Assembly: GCA_017860085.1 (NCBI GenBank)
Contig: JAFNAJ010000006.1
Location: 1 to 22,626 of the forward strand
Direction: 5' to 3'
DNA length: 22,626 bases
Source: Acidobacteriota bacterium
GTDB lineage: Bacteria; Acidobacteriota; Vicinamibacteria; Vicinamibacterales; JAFNAJ01
In this document: in pieces, positions 6,960 through 17,124 of the stretch
Numbering within the stretch: position 1 is the stretch's first letter
Layout: each line of letters begins with the position of its first letter
Translations under genes and position numbers: made by a program
Notes under the pieces: generated by a model
The model's input: only the letters and a program-made list of their open reading frames with translations
Database searches by the model: none
Told to the model about the DNA's origin: nothing

Positions 6960-7904
6960 ATGAGGAGGCAATTCGCAGGGCGGCTGGTCCTGGTGATCGC
7001 CGTGGGCTGCTCGGTGGCAGCCTGTGGGTGGGTCGGAGGGCTCAAGGCGAGGAAGTCCTTCAAGGAGGCCAACGCCCTGTATCAGCGGCAGGAATACAAG
7101 CAGGCGGCGGCGCACTACGAGGAGGCCATCGCGGCCGACCCCAACCTGACGACGGCCTACTTCTATCTGGGCAACAGCTACGATCAGCTGTACAAGCCGA
7201 CCCGGGCTGGCGAGCCGGAGAACGACGCGCTCCTGGCCAAGGCCATCGCGAACTACCAGTTGGCGGCCGACCGAGAGGCCGATCCGAAGATGAAGAAGCT
7301 GGCGCTCGAGTACCTGGTCGCCGCCTACGGTCCCGACAAGATGAACGACCCGGAGAAGGCTGAGCCGCTCATTCAGCGCATGATCGAGATCGATCCCACC
7401 GACCCGACGAACTACTTCGCGCTGGCCAAGATGTACGAGGACTCGGGCCGGTACGACGAGGCCGAGCAGATCCTGATCAAGGCCCGCGACAGCAAGCCGA
7501 ACGACTCGGCCGTCTGGATGCAGCTGGCGGGCTTCTACAACAGGCAGGGCGACTTCCCGAAGACGATTGACGCGCTGACCCAGCGCGCCAATCGCGAGCC
7601 CACCAACCCCGAGGCGTTCTACACCATCGCCACGTTCTACTGGGACAAGGCGTACCGCGACTTTCGCATCAAGGATGCCGAGAAGGTCGAGTACGCGGCG
7701 GCTGGCCTCAAGGCGGTCGACCAGGCGATCAAGCTGAATCCGGAGTACATCGACGCCATCGTGTATCGCGGGCTGCTGCTGCGTGTCCAGGCCGGTCTCG
7801 AGAAGGACGCCGACCGGCAGCGGGCCCAGCTCAAGGAAGCGGAGGCGATGCAGAACAAGGCGCTCGACCTCCGGAAGAAGAAGGCGACCGGCGTCACCGG
7901 GTAG
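6960..7904 (+). CDS. TPR-repeat lipoprotein
   Basis: The protein has 314 residues. It begins with a lipoprotein signal: a basic start (MRRQFAGR), a hydrophobic core and a lipobox ending at Cys22 (VAAC). After Cys22 come GWVGG and a run of tetratricopeptide repeats. The first covers about 33-66 (YKQAAAHYEEAIAADPN), and later units contain RYDEAEQILIKARDSKPND and FPKTIDALTQRANREPTNPEAF. TPRs usually form protein-binding superhelices, so this is probably an envelope scaffold or assembly factor anchored in a membrane; the partner is unknown. Residue 23 is Gly, not Asp, which gives no inner-membrane retention signal by the E. coli rule, so outer-membrane sorting is possible. The ATG is preceded by a strong G-rich ribosome site (AGGGGGG, 4 nt away). 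It lies upstream of a TonB-dependent receptor gene on the same strand but has its own promoter. Confidence 0.85.
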   Translation: MRRQFAGRLVLVIAVGCSVAACGWVGGLKARKSFKEANALYQRQEYKQAAAHYEEAIAADPNLTTAYFYLGNSYDQLYKPTRAGEPENDALLAKAIANYQLAADREADPKMKKLALEYLVAAYGPDKMNDPEKAEPLIQRMIEIDPTDPTNYFALAKMYEDSGRYDEAEQILIKARDSKPNDSAVWMQLAGFYNRQGDFPKTIDALTQRANREPTNPEAFYTIATFYWDKAYRDFRIKDAEKVEYAAAGLKAVDQAIKLNPEYIDAIVYRGLLLRVQAGLEKDADRQRAQLKEAEAMQNKALDLRKKKATGVTG

Positions 7905-7927
7905 CCGCCGCAGGCCGTTCGCGGATC

Positions 7928-7960
7928 CGGGCCGCTCTCGCACTGCGGGGCGGCCCGTTC
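7928..7960 (+). terminator. Possible terminator after the TPR gene
   Basis: An 8-bp stem (CGGGCCGC at 7928-7935 and GCGGCCCG at 7950-7957, 14-nt loop) is followed by TTC only. It is a plausible but weak intrinsic terminator 24 bp after the stop codon. Confidence 0.35.
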
Positions 7961-7990
7961 TGCGTACGGAAACGGCTCCGACCCTCTCGG

Positions 7991-7999
7991 TGGTATGCT
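7991..7999 (+). promoter_or_regulatory. Candidate extended -10 promoter of the TonB-dependent receptor
   Basis: TGGTATGCT is an extended -10 (TGn plus TATGCT) in the 170-bp gap, about 75 bp before the receptor ATG. No good -35 is seen. It would give a leader of about 68 nt that includes the GGAGG ribosome site. Confidence 0.45.
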
Positions 8000-8074
8000 C
8001 CTCAGGTCCAGTCTGTCCGAACGTTTCTCTGCCGGGCAGTCCCTTGGGACGGGTCCTACTGACCGGAGGATTCC

Positions 8075-11000
8075 ATGGAACGCGTGCGCAACCGCATCCC
8101 TAGGCTCGGCGTGCTGGCCGCACTGCTCTTCGCCGTCTCGTCGGCGGACGCCCAGACCACCGGGGCGCTGAACGGCTTCGTCACGGACGAGCAGGGCGGC
8201 GTCCTGCCCGGCGCCGACGTGATCGCCGTTCACGGGCCGACGGGGGTCAGCTACAGGGCCGTCACCGGCGCCGATGGCACGTTCGTCATCCTCAACGTCC
8301 GCGTGGGCCCCTACGCCGTCACCGCCAGCCTGCCGGGCTTCCGCTCGCAGGTGCGCGAGGAAGTCGTCGTGGTCCTCGGCGAGAACACGAAGGTCGACTT
8401 CAGGCTCCAGCTCGAGACGGTACAGGAGACCGTCACGGTCACCGCCGAGTCGAGCGCCATCTACTCGGGCTCGAAGGCCGGGGCCGGCACAAGCCTGCAG
8501 AGCCAGGTCATCGAGACGCTCCCGACGCTCAACCGCAGCATCGCCGACTACGCCCGGCTCTCGCCCTTCGTCAACGCGAACCCGAACGACGAGGGCCCGG
8601 CCAACATCTCCATCGCGGGCCGGCCGAACCGCTACAACAACATCCAGATCGACGGCGCGGTCAACAACGACCTGTTTGGGCTCTCGGACTCGGGCACCCC
8701 GGGCGGCCAGACCGAGTCGCAGCCGATCAGCCTCGACGCGATCCAGGAACTGCAGGTGGTGGTGTCGCCCTACGACGTGCGGCAAGGCGGGTTCGCCGGC
8801 GGGGGCGTCAACGCCATCACCCGGACGGGTACGAACCGGCTGCGGGGGTCAGGCTACTACTACTGGCGCGACCAGGGGCTCGTGGGCGACGGCCCCTTCG
8901 ACACCCCGGTGGGCGAGTTCAGCGACAAGGAAGGGGGCGCCAGCCTCGGCGGCCCGATCGTGAAGAACACGGCGTTCTACTTCGCCAACTTCGAGGTGGG
9001 CCGTCGCAACACCCCGTCGGGCTACTCGGTGGACGGTCAGTCGGGTGTGCCGTTCGGCTTCCAGGCTGAGGCGCAACGGATGATCGACATCCTCCAAGAC
9101 CAGTACGGCTACGACCCAGGCGGCCTGGAGCAGTTCACGCGCGCCACCCCGAACAACAAGTTCTTCGTGCGGGGCGATTTCAACCTCGGGAGCCGGAATC
9201 AGCTGGTGGTCCGCCACAACTTCATCGACGCCGACAACGACCGCGGCTTCCCCAGCTCGTTCACGTACCTGATGCCGGATTTCTACTACCAGTTCCGGTC
9301 TCAGACCAACTCAACGGTGGGACAGCTGAACAGCACGTTCGGCAGCGCGTTCAACGAGTTCCGCATGACGTATCAAACCGTCCGGGACAACCGCGACGGC
9401 AAGACCGAGTTCCCCGCGCTCGACGTCCGCGTCGCAGGCGCGCAGTTCCGGGCGGGCCGTGAGAACTTCTCGACGGCCAATGCCCTCGACCAGGACGTCA
9501 TCGAGATCAACGACGACCTCACGTTCGTGCGGGGCACGCACACGTTCACCCTCGGCACCCACAACGAGTTCTTCAAGTTCCGCAATCTCTTCATCCGCGA
9601 CAACTTCGGGACCTACCGATTCGACAGTCTCGACCTGCTCGAGCAGGGCCTGGCCCAGTCGTACGACTACAGCTACTCCCTCACGGGCGACCCGCAGCAG
9701 GCAGCGGAGTTCTCGGTGTACCAGTTCGGGTTCTACACCGGCGACCAGTGGCGGGCGACCCCCCGGCTGACCGTGACGTATGGCCTCCGCTTCGACTACC
9801 CCGTGTTCCCCGACAAACCCACTCGCAACCCTGCCTCCGAGGAAGCCTTTGGCTATCGCACCGACGAGGTGCCGAGCAGCCCGATGTGGTCGCCCCGCGC
9901 GGGATTCAACCTCGACCTGACCGGCGCCATGCGGCAGCAGGTGCGCGGCGGCATCGGCATCTTCGCGGGCCGCACGCCCTACGTCTGGCTCTCCAACCAG
10001 TACGGCAACACGGGCATCGAGTTCCAGCGGCTCTCGGTCTCGTACCGCGCGGCCAACAGGATCCCGTTCGTGTCCGACCCGTTCAACCAGCCCACCACCG
10101 TGCCGGGCGTGACGGTCGCGACCAACGAGATCGACCTGGTCGACCCCGACTACGAGTTCCCCAGCATCCTGCGCGGCAACCTGGGCTACGACCGCGAGGT
10201 GTTCTGGCACATGAACGCGTCGGTCGAGTTCCTCTGGGGCATCACCCTCAACGACATCAGCTACGAGAACCTCAACCTCACCCTGGTCGGCACCGCGCCC
10301 GATGGACGTCCCGTCTACAACCGCCCCGGCCCGTTCAGCGACGTGATCTTCCTGACCAACACGACCCAGGGCGATCAGTGGAGCGTCGCGTTCAGGCTCG
10401 ACAGGCCCTTCCGGAACGGCCTCTACGCGAGCGGCGCTTACACGTACGGCGACGCGAACAGCGTCAACGACGGGACGTCGAGCCAGGCGGCGTCGAACTG
10501 GGGCAACACGCGCGTGCCTGGCGATCCCAACGACCCGCCGCGCACCCGGTCGCACTTCTCGCCAGGCCATCGCATCACGCTGTCGGGGTCGTACGCGATC
10601 CCATTCGGCCGTGGCTTCAGCGGCACGGCGTCGGTCTTCTACAGCGGGCAGGCGGGCCGCACCTACAGCGTCTCGTTCAACGGCGACCCGAACGGCGACC
10701 GGCGGACCTCGAACGACCTCATGTACGTGCCCGTCAGCGCCGAGGAGGTCATCCTCCAGGCCGGCACGTGGGCGGACCTGGACGCCTACATCGTCAACGA
10801 CGAGTGCCTGGTCGACTACCGCGGCCAGATCGCGCCGCGCAACTGCGCCCGGGGCCCGTGGACCAACACGCTGGACTTCCGGTTCGCCCTCGGCGTGCCG
10901 ATCGGCGGCACGAAGCTCGACGTCACGTTCGACCTCATCAACCTGCTGAACGCGTTCGACAGCGACGCTGGTGTGGTCGAGTACCCGCCGTTCTGGAACC

Positions 11001-11143
11001 TGCAGCCGGTGCGCTACGTCGGGGCGGACCCGGTGTCGGGCAAGGCGATCTACAACCTGTCGTCGATCAACCTGCCGAAGTTCACGACCGACAACCTGCG
11101 CTCCCGCTGGCAGGGCAAGTTCGGTGTCCGCTGGCGTTTCTAG
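8075..11143 (+). CDS. Oar-like TonB-dependent outer-membrane receptor with carboxypeptidase-regulatory domain
   Basis: The 1022-residue protein is an outer-membrane beta-barrel that would import a large or scarce substrate using energy from TonB; the substrate cannot be read from the sequence. A Sec signal peptide ends near AVSSADA-QTTGA (about residue 27). A carboxypeptidase-regulatory-like beta-sandwich spans about 30-115 (GFVTDEQGGVLPGADV, then GPYAVTASLPGF). A plug follows at about 125-260 (NISIAGRPNRYNNIQIDGA, GGGVNAITRTGTN), and then the barrel. It ends in GVRWRF; a terminal aromatic residue is the usual BAM signal. Only two cysteines are seen near the C-terminus (about 911 and 924), a likely disulfide in a surface loop. 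GGAGG lies 6 nt before the ATG. No SusD-like partner gene is adjacent. The Ton motor operon is convergent just downstream. The family resembles Myxococcus Oar and the many acidobacterial receptors of this type. Confidence 0.93.
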   Translation: MERVRNRIPRLGVLAALLFAVSSADAQTTGALNGFVTDEQGGVLPGADVIAVHGPTGVSYRAVTGADGTFVILNVRVGPYAVTASLPGFRSQVREEVVVVLGENTKVDFRLQLETVQETVTVTAESSAIYSGSKAGAGTSLQSQVIETLPTLNRSIADYARLSPFVNANPNDEGPANISIAGRPNRYNNIQIDGAVNNDLFGLSDSGTPGGQTESQPISLDAIQELQVVVSPYDVRQGGFAGGGVNAITRTGTNRLRGSGYYYWRDQGLVGDGPFDTPVGEFSDKEGGASLGGPIVKNTAFYFANFEVGRRNTPSGYSVDGQSGVPFGFQAEAQRMIDILQDQYGYDPGGLEQFTRATPNNKFFVRGDFNLGSRNQLVVRHNFIDADNDRGFPSSFTYLMPDFYYQFRSQTNSTVGQLNSTFGSAFNEFRMTYQTVRDNRDGKTEFPALDVRVAGAQFRAGRENFSTANALDQDVIEINDDLTFVRGTHTFTLGTHNEFFKFRNLFIRDNFGTYRFDSLDLLEQGLAQSYDYSYSLTGDPQQAAEFSVYQFGFYTGDQWRATPRLTVTYGLRFDYPVFPDKPTRNPASEEAFGYRTDEVPSSPMWSPRAGFNLDLTGAMRQQVRGGIGIFAGRTPYVWLSNQYGNTGIEFQRLSVSYRAANRIPFVSDPFNQPTTVPGVTVATNEIDLVDPDYEFPSILRGNLGYDREVFWHMNASVEFLWGITLNDISYENLNLTLVGTAPDGRPVYNRPGPFSDVIFLTNTTQGDQWSVAFRLDRPFRNGLYASGAYTYGDANSVNDGTSSQAASNWGNTRVPGDPNDPPRTRSHFSPGHRITLSGSYAIPFGRGFSGTASVFYSGQAGRTYSVSFNGDPNGDRRTSNDLMYVPVSAEEVILQAGTWADLDAYIVNDECLVDYRGQIAPRNCARGPWTNTLDFRFALGVPIGGTKLDVTFDLINLLNAFDSDAGVVEYPPFWNLQPVRYVGADPVSGKAIYNLSSINLPKFTTDNLRSRWQGKFGVRWRF

Positions 11144-11192
11144 CGCTCCTCCGAGTCACCGCGGACGGGGCGCCGGACGCGCACACCGCCAC

Positions 11193-11229
11193 AAAAGAAA
11201 AGGCCACCCGCGCCGCGCGCGGGTGGCCT
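11193..11229 (-). terminator. Intrinsic terminator of the tonB-exbB-exbD operon
   Basis: A perfect 12-bp stem AGGCCACCCGCG/CGCGGGTGGCCT (arms 11201-11212 and 11218-11229, loop of 5) is followed on the - strand by TTTCTTTTG. This is a canonical Rho-independent terminator 30 bp after the last exbD. On the + strand the stem has no T-tract after it, so it is not a clear terminator for the receptor gene. Confidence 0.88.
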
Positions 11230-11258
11230 GACAGCGTCCGAATTCCCAGGAAGGTAAT

Positions 11259-11729
11259 CTAGTTGCCGGGCGCGGCGCCTGCGGCCTGCCGCATGCCCTC
11301 GGTCACGATCCCCACCTTCTCGACGCCCGCGCCGCGCGCGGCGTCGATGACGGCGACGATCTCGCCGTAGCGCAGCGTGCCGGCCCCGACGATGAACATC
11401 GTCTTGTCCTTGCGCTGCTCGAAGATGTTGCGCAGACGCGTCTCGAGCTCCTGCAGGCTGATGTCCTGCTTGTTGACCGAGATGCGGCGGTCGGCCGAGT
11501 ACTCCAGCACGATCTGGCTCGTGTCCGGGGTCGCCTGGTTGGCCGAGCGCGTCTCGAGCGGGAGGTTGATGTCCACGCCCTTCTGCGTGAGCGGCAGTGC
11601 CGCCATGAAGATGACGAGCAGCACGAGCAGCACGTCGATGAGCGGCGTGACGTTCATGTCTGCACTGGCGTGCAGCGCCTCGCCCTTGACGACCTTGTCG
11701 GCGCCGTAGTGTTGATGATGGCGGCTCAT
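11259..11729 (-). CDS. exbD: ExbD/TolR-family proton-channel protein (second copy)
   Basis: ExbD works with ExbB to couple the proton gradient to TonB. The 156 residues comprise a short cytoplasmic start, one membrane helix (about 28-47, NVTPLIDVLLVLLVIFMAA) and a periplasmic domain that contains KGVDINLPLE. Asp32 in the helix is the counterpart of the essential Asp25 of E. coli ExbD. The ATG overlaps the stop of the upstream exbD by 4 nt (ATGA), so the two are translationally coupled; GGGAGG precedes it by about 6 nt. It is the last gene of the operon. The C-terminal tail (GMRQAAGAAPGN) is Ala/Gly-rich. TolR is an alternative assignment, but the tonB-exbB context favours ExbD. Confidence 0.92.
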   Translation of the reverse strand: MSRHHQHYGADKVVKGEALHASADMNVTPLIDVLLVLLVIFMAALPLTQKGVDINLPLETRSANQATPDTSQIVLEYSADRRISVNKQDISLQELETRLRNIFEQRKDKTMFIVGAGTLRYGEIVAVIDAARGAGVEKVGIVTEGMRQAAGAAPGN

Positions 11730-12166
11730 TCGTTGCCTCCCATCGCGCCGGCCTGCAGCTTCTTCTCGGTGATCAGGCCCACGTCCTCGATCTGCGCCTC
11801 GCGGAGCTTGTCCATCACGGCCATGATCGCGCTGTAGGGGGCGTCCGTGTCGCCCTTGATCAGCACGATCTTCTCCTTCTGGTCCTCGAGCGCCGACTGG
11901 ACGCGCGTCAGGAGCTCCGACTCCGGCACGGGCACGCTATTGACGTAGAACCGCTTGTCGGCCGTCACCGCGAGAACGGTCTGATTCTGCGTCTCGGGCT
12001 TGTCGCTGCTGTTGCCCGCCTCGGGCAGGCGCACGTCCACGCCCTTCTGCAGCATCGGCGCCACCAGCATCATGATGATGAGCAGCACCAGCATCACGTC
12101 GACGAGCGGCGTCACGTTGATGTCGGCCTTGATTCCGCCCTTGGCGCCGCCAACGTCCATTGACAT
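11726..12166 (-). CDS. exbD: ExbD/TolR-family proton-channel protein (first copy)
   Basis: This 146-residue ExbD-type protein is a paralogue of its downstream neighbour. It has one membrane helix (about 19-39, TPLVDVMLVLLIIMMLVAPM) with Asp23 in the position of the essential ExbD aspartate, then a periplasmic domain starting KGVDVRLPEAG. The two copies share the NVTPL(V/I)DV and QKGVD blocks but differ widely in the periplasmic part, so this is an old duplication with likely distinct roles. AAGGAG lies 9 nt before the ATG. A second ATG two codons later could also be used. The 86-bp gap after exbB contains a small hairpin (GGCGGT-GGT-ACCGCC, 12210-12224). Confidence 0.92.
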   Translation of the reverse strand: MSMDVGGAKGGIKADINVTPLVDVMLVLLIIMMLVAPMLQKGVDVRLPEAGNSSDKPETQNQTVLAVTADKRFYVNSVPVPESELLTRVQSALEDQKEKIVLIKGDTDAPYSAIMAVMDKLREAQIEDVGLITEKKLQAGAMGGNE

Positions 12167-12252
12167 GGCTCAGCTCTCCTTGCTCGCTGAACGGGACCTC
12201 GGCGGGCCGGGCGGTGGTACCGCCAGACCCGCACGACCGTCCGCGCCGGCGG

Positions 12253-12936
12253 TTACGCCGTCTTCTTGATGAAGTAGTCGAGCAGTTCCGACGACGAGTT
12301 GTCCATCTCGACGTTGAAGTACTCGATCTTGTTCGTCAAGTAGTTGTAGAACCACACGGCCGGGATCGCCACGAGCAGACCCAGCGCCGTCTCGATGAGC
12401 GCCTCGGCGATACCGGCCGACACGGCACCGATGCCGCCCGACCCAGTGGCCGCGATGCCCTGGAACGCGTTGATGACGCCGACGACCGTGCCGAGCAGAC
12501 CCACGAACGGGGCGGTCGAACCGATCGTCGCGAGCGACGGCACGCCCTTCTTGAGGTCGCTGGCCGTCAGGGCCGAGGCGCGCTGAATGGCCCGGCGCAC
12601 CGAGTCGAGGACGTCTTCACGAGCGAGCGACGTCCCGCTGTCCTGCTGGAACTGGTACTCCTGCAACCCCGCCAAGACGACCTTGGCCAGGTGGCTGTAG
12701 CGGTAGTTCTTCGAGGTCGACAGCGCGATCGCGTCCTTGAGCCGGCCCTCCTTCATGTGCTTGGCCACCTGGGGCGCGTAGAGCTTCGACTGCTTGCGCG
12801 CCTGCATGAACGTGTAGATGCGCTCGACGGCGACACCCACGGACCAGAACGACATGATGAAGAGCACGACCGCCACGGCCTTGGCGACCCAGCCCATCTG
12901 GCCCCACATCTCAATCAGATTCAAGCCACCTTCCAT
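12253..12936 (-). CDS. exbB: ExbB/TolQ-family proton-channel subunit
   Basis: ExbB forms the pentameric inner-membrane channel that, with ExbD, powers TonB. The 227 residues contain three membrane helices, at about 15-38 (VAKAVAVVLFIMSFWSVGVAV), about 130-160 (IGSTAPFVGLLGTVVGVINAF) and about 172-198 (IAEALIETALGLLVAIPAVWFYNYL). A cytoplasmic loop follows the first helix. The GLLGTVVGV and ETALGLLVAIPA blocks are diagnostic for the MotA/TolQ/ExbB proton-channel family. The ATG has GGAGGG about 7 nt upstream. It lies 117 bp after tonB; I found no convincing second promoter in that gap, so it probably shares the tonB transcript. TolQ is possible on sequence alone, but the tonB neighbour favours ExbB. 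Confidence 0.94.
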   Translation of the reverse strand: MEGGLNLIEMWGQMGWVAKAVAVVLFIMSFWSVGVAVERIYTFMQARKQSKLYAPQVAKHMKEGRLKDAIALSTSKNYRYSHLAKVVLAGLQEYQFQQDSGTSLAREDVLDSVRRAIQRASALTASDLKKGVPSLATIGSTAPFVGLLGTVVGVINAFQGIAATGSGGIGAVSAGIAEALIETALGLLVAIPAVWFYNYLTNKIEYFNVEMDNSSSELLDYFIKKTA

Positions 12937-13053
12937 CTGACCACCCTCCGGAAGCTGTCGTGCAGCTCTGAGCCGGGACGGCCCTCATGGCCCCCGCCCC
13001 TGGTTGATACGGACACGTACAAGTGATACGCCGGAACCGAGAGATCTCCTGAC

Positions 13054-13767
13054 TTACTGCAGCGTGAAGTTGACCGTGACGGTCATGATGACCGGCACGG
13101 GCACGCCGTTGAGCAGCGTCGGCGTGAATTCCCACTGCCGCACGGCATCGAGCGCCGCCTGGTCGAGCAGCGGGATCGAGCGGAGCACCCGGGCGTCCTT
13201 GACCCGGCCGTCCGGTCCGATCGTGGCCTCGATGATCACCACGCCCTGCACGCGCGCCGACTGCGCGATGGGCGGGTAGACGGGGTTGACGTGCTTGATC
13301 TTGCTCGGAGGCTTGATGTTGCCCCCCACGCGCACCGGCTGCTGCGGGGGCGGAGGCGGCGGGGGCGCCTCTGGCAGCCCACCAACGACGCCACCGACCA
13401 CGCCACCGGGCACGCCACCCTCGACGCCGCCCGGCACACCCTCGGTGGCCGCCAGGCCCGTCTCGGGCGCGATCTCGGACGGCGCCTCGACCGGAGCCGC
13501 CGCGGGGTTGGTCATCACCTCTGGGATCTTCGGAGCCGCGGCCGCCGGCGGGGGCGGCGGGGGCGGCGGTGGGGGTGGCGGCGGAGCCGCCACGAACGCC
13601 ATCATCGCCGGGGGGGTCGGCAGCACGTCAGCCGCCATCAACGGGATGATGATCAAGCCGATGATCAGCACGACGTGAATGAGAATCGACAAGGGGACGG
13701 TGTACCACTTCTTCGATCCCACCTTGATCGATGGGTTCACGACGTCGGTGAACAGCTCTCGAGGCAC
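13054..13767 (-). CDS. tonB: Energy transducer TonB
   Basis: TonB spans the periplasm and transmits energy from ExbB/ExbD to outer-membrane receptors. The 237 residues start at a GTG (13765-13767) with a strong GAGGAGG site before it. A cytoplasmic stretch with KVGSKKWYTVP leads to a membrane helix (about 24-44) that keeps the Ser-x3-His pattern (Ser27, His31) seen in E. coli TonB. A low-complexity linker then has 13 consecutive prolines, a Pro/Ala/Glu part, a Gly-Gly-Val repeat zone (GGVPGGVVGGVVGG) and a second proline run. The last about 90 residues form the TonB C-terminal domain (HVNPVYPPIAQSARVQG, GPDGRVKDARVLRSIP, AVRQWEFTPTLLNGVPV). The linker lacks the usual Glu-Pro/Lys-Pro repeats. 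It is first in the operon, behind a consensus promoter. Confidence 0.95.
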   Translation of the reverse strand: MPRELFTDVVNPSIKVGSKKWYTVPLSILIHVVLIIGLIIIPLMAADVLPTPPAMMAFVAAPPPPPPPPPPPPPAAAAPKIPEVMTNPAAAPVEAPSEIAPETGLAATEGVPGGVEGGVPGGVVGGVVGGLPEAPPPPPPPQQPVRVGGNIKPPSKIKHVNPVYPPIAQSARVQGVVIIEATIGPDGRVKDARVLRSIPLLDQAALDAVRQWEFTPTLLNGVPVPVIMTVTVNFTLQ

Positions 13768-13823
13768 GGTGTCGACCTCCTCACCCGTTTGTGACGGCCC
13801 GCCCGGCCGGCCAAAGAGGACCG

Positions 13824-13853
13824 ATTATAGTCAGCGGCAAAAAACGGTGTCAA
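13824..13853 (-). promoter_or_regulatory. Consensus promoter of the tonB-exbB-exbD operon
   Basis: On the - strand TTGACA (13848-13853) and TATAAT (13824-13829) are both perfect, with an 18-bp spacer that has six T residues starting 4 nt after the -35. The start would be near 13817, giving a leader of about 50 nt. A perfect promoter suggests strong, possibly constitutive expression; no obvious Fur-type operator overlaps it. A small hairpin at 13879-13892 (CCGGC-GCGA-GCCGG) lies just upstream and may end hppA transcripts, but it lacks a T-tract. Confidence 0.88.
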
Positions 13854-13941
13854 ACCACGCCGATTGCCTTGTTAGACACCGGCGCGAGCCGGATGGCACC
13901 ATCGGGCGGCCCGTGGCCTGCCTCGCCGGCGCCGCATGATT

Positions 13942-16440
<2,499 letters not shown>

Positions 16441-16482
16441 GTGCGTGCTGTCAGGTCCGGGGGGCGGCGGAGAAAACGGCAA

Positions 16483-16512
16483 ATCGTACCCGCGGGCCAA
16501 AAAGCCTGTCAA
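16483..16512 (-). promoter_or_regulatory. Promoter of hppA, embedded in the end of the DUF502 gene
   Basis: On the - strand TTGACA (16507-16512) and TACGAT (16483-16488) are separated by 18 bp, with five T residues starting 4 nt after the -35. The TGA stop of the DUF502 gene (16509-16511) lies inside the -35 hexamer. The start would be near 16476, leaving a leader of about 36 nt to ATG 16440. Confidence 0.75.
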
Positions 16513-17117
16513 GCGCGGCCCGACACCCCGCGGCCCGTCCTGACTGTGAGGGGCATGCCCGTGCCGCCCGTGAGGAACACCCGGACCCCGTCCTCCACCG
16601 ACAGGTCGGGGAAGCTCACGGCCGCGAGGGGGAACACGAACACGTCACCAAGATAGAGGTGGTTGGTCGGCACGTACACCGCCACCATCGGTTCCGGCCC
16701 TGCGCCCCGCTCGACGGTGAACTCCCGCGTGAGGAACCCGAGCGCGAGGCCGGTCTTGGGCAGTTCGACGAGCACGACTCGCTTGAACCCGGCGTCGTTG
16801 TCGGGGTTGAACGCGGCCACGAGTTGCTTGACGGGCGAGTAGATGGTCTTGAAGACGGGCACCATCAGGAGAAATCGCTCGCCGGCCTGCAGGACCCGAC
16901 TGCCGAGCACGTTGGTCGCGACCGCGCCCACGATCAGCACGGCCACCGCCGTCGTCATCAGGCCGAGCCCCGGGATCTCGACTCCCAGCCACCGCGTGAA
17001 CAACGGCCCGACGAACCCGTCGAGCACCTGAAAGATCCACACGAGCGCGGCGACGCTGATGACCAGCGGCACCGTGATGAAGAACCCCGTCAGGAAGCTC
17101 CGTCGCAGCCACTGCAT
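16509..17117 (-). CDS. DUF502-family membrane protein
   Basis: The 202-residue protein belongs to the DUF502 family of unknown function. It has two membrane helices: about 9-32 (LTGFFITVPLVISVAALVWIF) and about 52-75 (GLGLMTTAVAVLIVGAVATNVLG). The family-typical block FLLMVPVFKTIYSPVKQL follows, then a soluble beta-rich part with VLVELPKTGLALGF, VAVYVPTNHLYLGD and a C-terminal block (VEDGVRVFLTGGTGMP). The ATG at 17115-17117 is chosen because the homologous region begins MQWLRRSFLTGFF; the frame is open further upstream but only as an overlap with uppP. It starts 7 bp after the uppP stop, so it is almost certainly in the same operon. Plant homologues (LCV/COV proteins) affect vascular patterning, but no biochemical role is established. 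Location is the inner membrane by inference. Confidence 0.9.
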   Translation of the reverse strand: MQWLRRSFLTGFFITVPLVISVAALVWIFQVLDGFVGPLFTRWLGVEIPGLGLMTTAVAVLIVGAVATNVLGSRVLQAGERFLLMVPVFKTIYSPVKQLVAAFNPDNDAGFKRVVLVELPKTGLALGFLTREFTVERGAGPEPMVAVYVPTNHLYLGDVFVFPLAAVSFPDLSVEDGVRVFLTGGTGMPLTVRTGRGVSGRA

Positions 17118-17124
17118 CACACGT

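Noticed and set aside
9748..11262. 504-residue open frame inside the receptor gene on the same strand
   Set aside because: It is a different frame of the TonB-dependent receptor, rich in Arg, Pro and Gly, with no family match.
12937..13053. Second promoter between tonB and exbB
   Set aside because: TATCA-like boxes occur, but no -35 stands at 16-19 bp from any of them, so I did not call one.
13360..13600. Repeat array in the DNA, considered as a CRISPR or tandem-repeat element
   Set aside because: It is the coding repeat of the TonB linker (proline runs and Gly-Gly-Val units); there are no spacers and no regular repeat length.
16441..16512. TTG start giving a 24-residue longer HppA
   Set aside because: The TTG is part of the TTGACA -35 box of a well-placed promoter, so it would lie upstream of the transcript start.
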